Shown in pieces: positions 60,988 through 64,000 of a stretch of DNA of 64,000 nucleotides. The stretch lies in contig OY764162.1 of the NCBI GenBank assembly GCA_963668185.1, forward strand, positions 930,001 to 994,000. Direction: 5' to 3'. The DNA is from G963668185 sp963668185. GTDB taxonomy: Bacteria; Chloroflexota; Dehalococcoidia; Lucifugimonadales; G963668185. Made by a program: the position numbers and the translations under genes. Position 1 is the first letter of the stretch, and every line of letters starts with the position of its first letter. Under the pieces are notes generated by a model. It saw only the letters and a program-made list of their open reading frames with translations. It did no database searches and was not told the origin of the DNA.

Positions 60988-62295
60988 ATGGACGAACACA
61001 CCCGGTCCGCCGACCGGACCCCCGCGGATGCTCCTCCCTCGGCGGAGGCGCATCCGATTGATCCCGATGACCTGACCCCGAGGTCAGGAGGCTGGCGCGC
61101 GCCTTTCGCCTCGCTTGCGAACAAAGACTTCCGTTACATCTGGCTGGGCATGTTGTTCCTGGCCGCAGGCGTCGAGATGGAGATCGTCGCCATCGGCTAC
61201 CTCGTTTACGACCTCACCGGCTCGGCCTTCAGGCTCGGCATCGTCGAGGCGTCGTTCGCCTTCCCAACCTTGCTGTTCTCGCTCTTCGGCGGTGTGCTCG
61301 CGGACCGCATGGACAAGCGCCTGATCATTCAAATCGCGCAGACCCTGGAGGTGTTCGTCGGGTTCACCGTCGCCTTCCTGATCCTGACCGACGCGATCAC
61401 CTGGACGCACCTGCTCATAATGGCGCTGATCGAGGGCAGCCTGTTCGCCTTCATGATGCCGGCGCGCCAGGCCATCGTCCCCAGGCTGGTCAGTTCCGAC
61501 CAGCTCACGAACGCGATCTCACTGAACACCGCGGCGTTCAGCGCCATGACGCTCCTGTCGCCCGTCCTCGCGGGCGGCATCTACGGGCTTGCCGGGCCCG
61601 GCGCCGTCTTTCTGACGCTGTCCTCGTTGAAGGTAGTCTCCGTGATCTTCACCACGCTCGTCAGGCCGGTCCCGCCCAACCGCGACGGAGAAGGCGGCTC
61701 GGTGATGACGGAAATCAAGCAGGGCCTGGGCTACGTCTGGAACAACAGGCTGGTGCTGCTCCTGATGGTCTTGGGCTTCATCAGCTTCTTCCTTAGCTGG
61801 CCCTTCCACACGCTAATCCCCGTGTTCATCAAGGACATCTACGGGCTGGAGGCTGAGGCGATGGGCCTGATGCTGGGCTTCCTCGGCGCGGGCGCCCTCG
61901 TCGGCTCCATGTTCGTCGCCACCGCCGGACGCTGGCACAGGGGCCTGGTTATGATCGGCGGCGGATTCGTCACCGCGATCGGCCTGTTCCTCGTCGCCGG
62001 CATCCCCATCTACTACGCCGCCTTGGCGATCATGCTTCTCGTCGGGCTGGGCGAAGGCCTGACATGGGCTCTCAGCAGCACCCTCACGATGGAGCGCACG
62101 ACCGACAGGTTCCGGGGCCGCGTCTCCAGCATCTCAATGCTCACCATGGGCCTGATGCCGCTCGGCGTGCTGCCTGCCGGCTACCTCGCGGAGGTCCTCG
62201 GCGGACAGATCACGGTGGCCATACTCGGCGCAACGCTCTTCGTCTGCTCGCTCCTGTTCCTCGTGACCCAGAAGCAGATCCGGCAGATGCAATAA
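60988..62295 (+). CDS. MFS transporter, tandem pair 2
   Basis: 435 aa, paralogue of the preceding gene, which it follows by 7 bp: SLANKDFRYIWLGMLFLAAG, LFGGVLADRMDKRLIIQIAQ, SLFAFMMPARQAIVPRLVSS and MERTTDRFRGRVSSISMLTM align with the first copy throughout. Tandem copies may form a heteromer or serve different substrates. The stop TAA overlaps the start of the methyltransferase by one base. Confidence 0.87.
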   Translation: MDEHTRSADRTPADAPPSAEAHPIDPDDLTPRSGGWRAPFASLANKDFRYIWLGMLFLAAGVEMEIVAIGYLVYDLTGSAFRLGIVEASFAFPTLLFSLFGGVLADRMDKRLIIQIAQTLEVFVGFTVAFLILTDAITWTHLLIMALIEGSLFAFMMPARQAIVPRLVSSDQLTNAISLNTAAFSAMTLLSPVLAGGIYGLAGPGAVFLTLSSLKVVSVIFTTLVRPVPPNRDGEGGSVMTEIKQGLGYVWNNRLVLLLMVLGFISFFLSWPFHTLIPVFIKDIYGLEAEAMGLMLGFLGAGALVGSMFVATAGRWHRGLVMIGGGFVTAIGLFLVAGIPIYYAALAIMLLVGLGEGLTWALSSTLTMERTTDRFRGRVSSISMLTMGLMPLGVLPAGYLAEVLGGQITVAILGATLFVCSLLFLVTQKQIRQMQ

Positions 62296-63089
62296 TGAAG
62301 ACTGTAGAGAAGGCGGGCGCGTGGGACGCCGAAGCCTACGATGGGCGGCACAGCTTCGTCTGGAAGCTCGCGGACCACCTCCTGGCCATGCTGGCCCCGC
62401 AACCGGGAGAGCGCATCCTCGACGTCGGCTCCGGGACCGGCCACCTGACCGCCCGCATCGCCGGGGCGGGCGCAACCGTCGTGGGCATCGACAGCTCGCC
62501 GGACATGGTCGAGGAGGCCCGGCGCCACTACCCGGACATCGACTTCCGCTGCGCCGACATCCGGACCTTCGTGACGTCGGAGCCGTTCGACGCCGTCTTC
62601 TCGAACGCCACGCTCCACTGGGTCGGCGAACCGAAGCTGACCGCCTTCCGCATCCGCGAGGCGCTCAGGCCCGGCGGCCGCTTCGTCGCCGAGTTCGGCG
62701 CAAAAGGCAACATCCATTCAATCACGAACGCTGCGACGGAAGCCCTGGAGGCCGTCGGCGCGCCGCCTCGCAACGGACGCAACCTCTGGTACTTCCCGGA
62801 CGAAGCCGAGTACCGGACCATCCTGAACAAAGCCGGCTTCGCCGTTGACGTGGTCCGCACAACCGACCGGCCTACCGAACTGGACGACAGCGAGTCCGGA
62901 ATGAAAAACTGGCTAACGGTCTTCGGCCGGCACTACTTCGAAGACCTGAGCCCTGAACAGGCCTCGAAGTTCATAGAAATGGTCGAGGCCAGCCTCAGAC
63001 CAACGCTCTTTCAGGACGGACGCTGGACCGCCGACTACCGCCGCATCCTCGTAGCCGCCTATCGCCCCGCAATCCAGCAACAATTCTAG
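62295..63089 (+). CDS. Class I SAM-dependent methyltransferase
   Basis: Rossmann-type methyltransferase of 264 aa (trans-aconitate/ubiquinone methyltransferase-like). SAM motif I ERILDVGSGTGHLTARIAGA, motif II VVGIDSSPDMVEEARRHYPD, post-motif FDAVFSNATLHWVGEP and the C-terminal cap with RYNLWYF-like GRNLWYFPDEAEYRTILNKA. The start ATG 62295 overlaps the MFS stop by 1 nt (TAATG), so it is coupled to the transporter genes; an in-frame opening upstream lies inside the MFS gene and is rejected. It may modify the compound exported. Substrate unknown. Confidence 0.9.
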   Translation: MKTVEKAGAWDAEAYDGRHSFVWKLADHLLAMLAPQPGERILDVGSGTGHLTARIAGAGATVVGIDSSPDMVEEARRHYPDIDFRCADIRTFVTSEPFDAVFSNATLHWVGEPKLTAFRIREALRPGGRFVAEFGAKGNIHSITNAATEALEAVGAPPRNGRNLWYFPDEAEYRTILNKAGFAVDVVRTTDRPTELDDSESGMKNWLTVFGRHYFEDLSPEQASKFIEMVEASLRPTLFQDGRWTADYRRILVAAYRPAIQQQF

Positions 63090-63111
63090 GTTATCTGGGG
63101 CCTCACTCATC

Positions 63112-63139
63112 CGTCATACCGGCGTAGGCCGGTATCCAG
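63112..63139 (+). repeat. R2 hairpin repeat
   Basis: CGTCATACCGGC / GCCGGTATCCAG hairpin identical in type to the core of composite copy C, followed by GCGGGGCTGTGAGGTTAGCC and CTTAACTCTG. This may be the right half of a decayed composite element. Confidence 0.8.
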
Positions 63140-63274
63140 TAGCGGGGCTGTGAGGTTAGCCCTTAACTCTGGTACAGCGCCGCTCTTGACGGTACGATTG
63201 AGCGCCAGAAGCAAATCCGAAACTTGGGCCGAAGTCCACGGCCAGCGCCAGCCAGAACAGCCCCGGAGGCAAGC

Positions 63275-63694
63275 ATGATCAAGTTCACCGACGAGATGAA
63301 GCATCACATCGACAACGCTTACACCTACTCGATCCCGATGATCGTCGCAACCGCGTCAGCGTCCGGTGAGCCAAATATGAGCTTCCGAGGCTCCTTCATG
63401 GCCTTCGACGACGAACACCTTGCCTTCTGGGACAGGACCCAGCAGCGCGGCCTCTCCCAGATCGAGGAGAACCCGCAGGCGCTGGCCATGCTCGTCAGCT
63501 TTGAGCACGGCGTCCGCCTCAAGTTCTTCGGCACCGCCACCGTCCACCGCGACGACGACATCCGTGAACAGGTGATGGCGAGAGTCGTTCAACCGGAGTT
63601 GGACCGCGACCCTGACCGCGTGGGCATAGCGATCCTGATCAAGGTGAACAGGATCACCGGCCTGAGCGGCGACATCATCCAAAGCAGGGACTGA
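63275..63694 (+). CDS. Pyridoxamine-5'-phosphate-oxidase-like FMN-binding protein
   Basis: Small split-barrel flavoprotein of 139 aa. Start ATG 63275 (MIKFTDEMKHHIDNAYTYSI) with CGGAGG about 7 nt upstream; the frame is open further upstream but without a ribosome site. Family features: IPMIVATASASGEPNMSFRG, LAFWDRTQQRGLSQIEENPQ, ALAMLVSFEHGVRLKFFGTA. Such proteins bind FMN or F420 and reduce or oxidise small substrates; the function is not known here. Monocistronic, bracketed by repeats. Confidence 0.8.
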   Translation: MIKFTDEMKHHIDNAYTYSIPMIVATASASGEPNMSFRGSFMAFDDEHLAFWDRTQQRGLSQIEENPQALAMLVSFEHGVRLKFFGTATVHRDDDIREQVMARVVQPELDRDPDRVGIAILIKVNRITGLSGDIIQSRD

Positions 63695-63720
63695 TCAACC
63701 CGTTCGCCCTAACCCCCCAC

Positions 63721-63840
63721 CGTAGGGGCGGTTCGCGAACCGCCCCCCCCCCCGTTCGCCCTGAGCCTGTCGAAGGGCCTCGCGCAGACCGCCACTCGCC
63801 CCAAGTCCGCCGTAGGGGCGGTTCGCGAACCGCCCGCCCC
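63721..63840 (+). repeat. Two R4 palindromes flanking an R3 unit
   Basis: CGTAGGGGCGGTTCGCGAAC / CGCCC palindromes at 63721-63743 and 63811-63840, with an R3 unit CGTTCGCCCTGAGCCTGTCG (63753-63772) between them and a poly-C run of 12 at 63742-63753. Confidence 0.88.
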
Positions 63841-63843
63841 CGC

Positions 63844-64000
63844 CTACACCCTCGCCCGGTACTTCAACGACGCCAGCAGCTTCCGCGAAGCCTCCGCCAC
63901 CTCTTCCACGGCGGCGTCGAACACAACCGCATTCGCCGCCGAAGGCTGGCGGTACCCGCTGATCTTCCGCACGTACTGGAGCGCCGCCGCCTCTATTTCA
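63844..64000 (-). CDS. DUF2277 family protein, 5' end cut by window edge
   Basis: C-terminal 52 residues of a small protein running off the right edge: EIEAAALQYVRKISGYRQPS, then AANAVVFDAAVEEVAEASRK, ending at TAG 63844-63846. This matches the C-terminal two thirds of DUF2277 proteins (about 85 aa, usually beginning MCRNIxTLFNFEPPAT). The family has no established function and is frequent in Actinobacteriota and Chloroflexota. The gene lies just downstream of an R4 palindrome. Confidence 0.75.
   Translation of the reverse strand, partial: EIEAAALQYVRKISGYRQPSAANAVVFDAAVEEVAEASRKLLASLKYRARV

Overview
The window is GC-rich bacterial chromosome, densely packed with genes. It looks like an uncultured member of the Chloroflexota (SAR202/Dehalococcoidia-like). 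That is an inference from several features: monoderm-type traits (sortase, lipoprotein signals, T-box and PyrR attenuation), Gfo/Idh/MocA and sarcosine-dehydrogenase-like oxidoreductases, an EtfD-like ferredoxin/cytochrome protein, a DUF2277 gene, and many families of short intergenic hairpin repeats. There are no rRNA or tRNA genes, no transposase, no prophage and no CRISPR array.

Layout. 1-2.6 kb: a pyrR-pyrB-pyrC operon (reverse strand, pyrC cut by the left edge) behind a complete PyrR attenuator. 3.0-7.1 kb: a four-gene sugar cassette (two Gfo/Idh/MocA dehydrogenases, a ThuA-like protein, a TIM-barrel isomerase). 7.2-14.6 kb: panB-panC, a CaCA exchanger, a DAO-GcvT fusion, a duplicated-domain lipoprotein and an alpha/beta hydrolase. 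14.7-21.3 kb: a decayed peptidase fragment, a small zinc-ribbon protein, sortase, LysR regulator, ftsY, homoserine dehydrogenase and a SurA-like foldase. 21.3-22.9 kb: rpsF-ssb-rpsR, with an unusually extended S18. 23-29 kb: a GSA-aminomutase-like aminotransferase, an Asp-rich repeat protein, a kinase-fold phosphotransferase, BrkB and an HtrA protease. 29-32.7 kb: ileS with a T-box leader.

32.7-35.9 kb holds an island that is visibly AT-richer than its surroundings: three tightly packed genes (DUF262 protein, AAA/DUF3696 ATPase, unknown protein). It is transcribed from a promoter interleaved with the ileS promoter. It looks like a horizontally acquired defence operon and is the best candidate here for an undescribed system. 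A second possible accessory unit is the SNF2 helicase with an overlapping RelE-like toxin gene (51.5-55.2 kb).

36-45 kb: a carbamoyltransferase paralogue lacking key catalytic residues, an MFS exporter, galU, a 2-oxoacid dehydrogenase complex (E1alpha-E1beta-E2, reverse) and an EtfD-like membrane Fe-S protein. 45.5-64 kb: a GLUG-repeat surface protein, a PycB-BCCP carboxyltransferase, isocitrate dehydrogenase, malate dehydrogenase, an orphan PEP-utilising swivel protein, an M20 peptidase, two tandem MFS transporters, a methyltransferase, a flavin-binding PNPOx-like protein and a truncated DUF2277 gene. The carboxyltransferase, IDH, MDH, 2-oxoacid dehydrogenase and Etf-type protein together form a central-carbon and electron-transfer neighbourhood.

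Intergenic space is filled with at least five families of short palindromic repeats. One has been captured in frame in the E1alpha C-terminus, and one forms MITE-like elements with shared ends and interchangeable cores.
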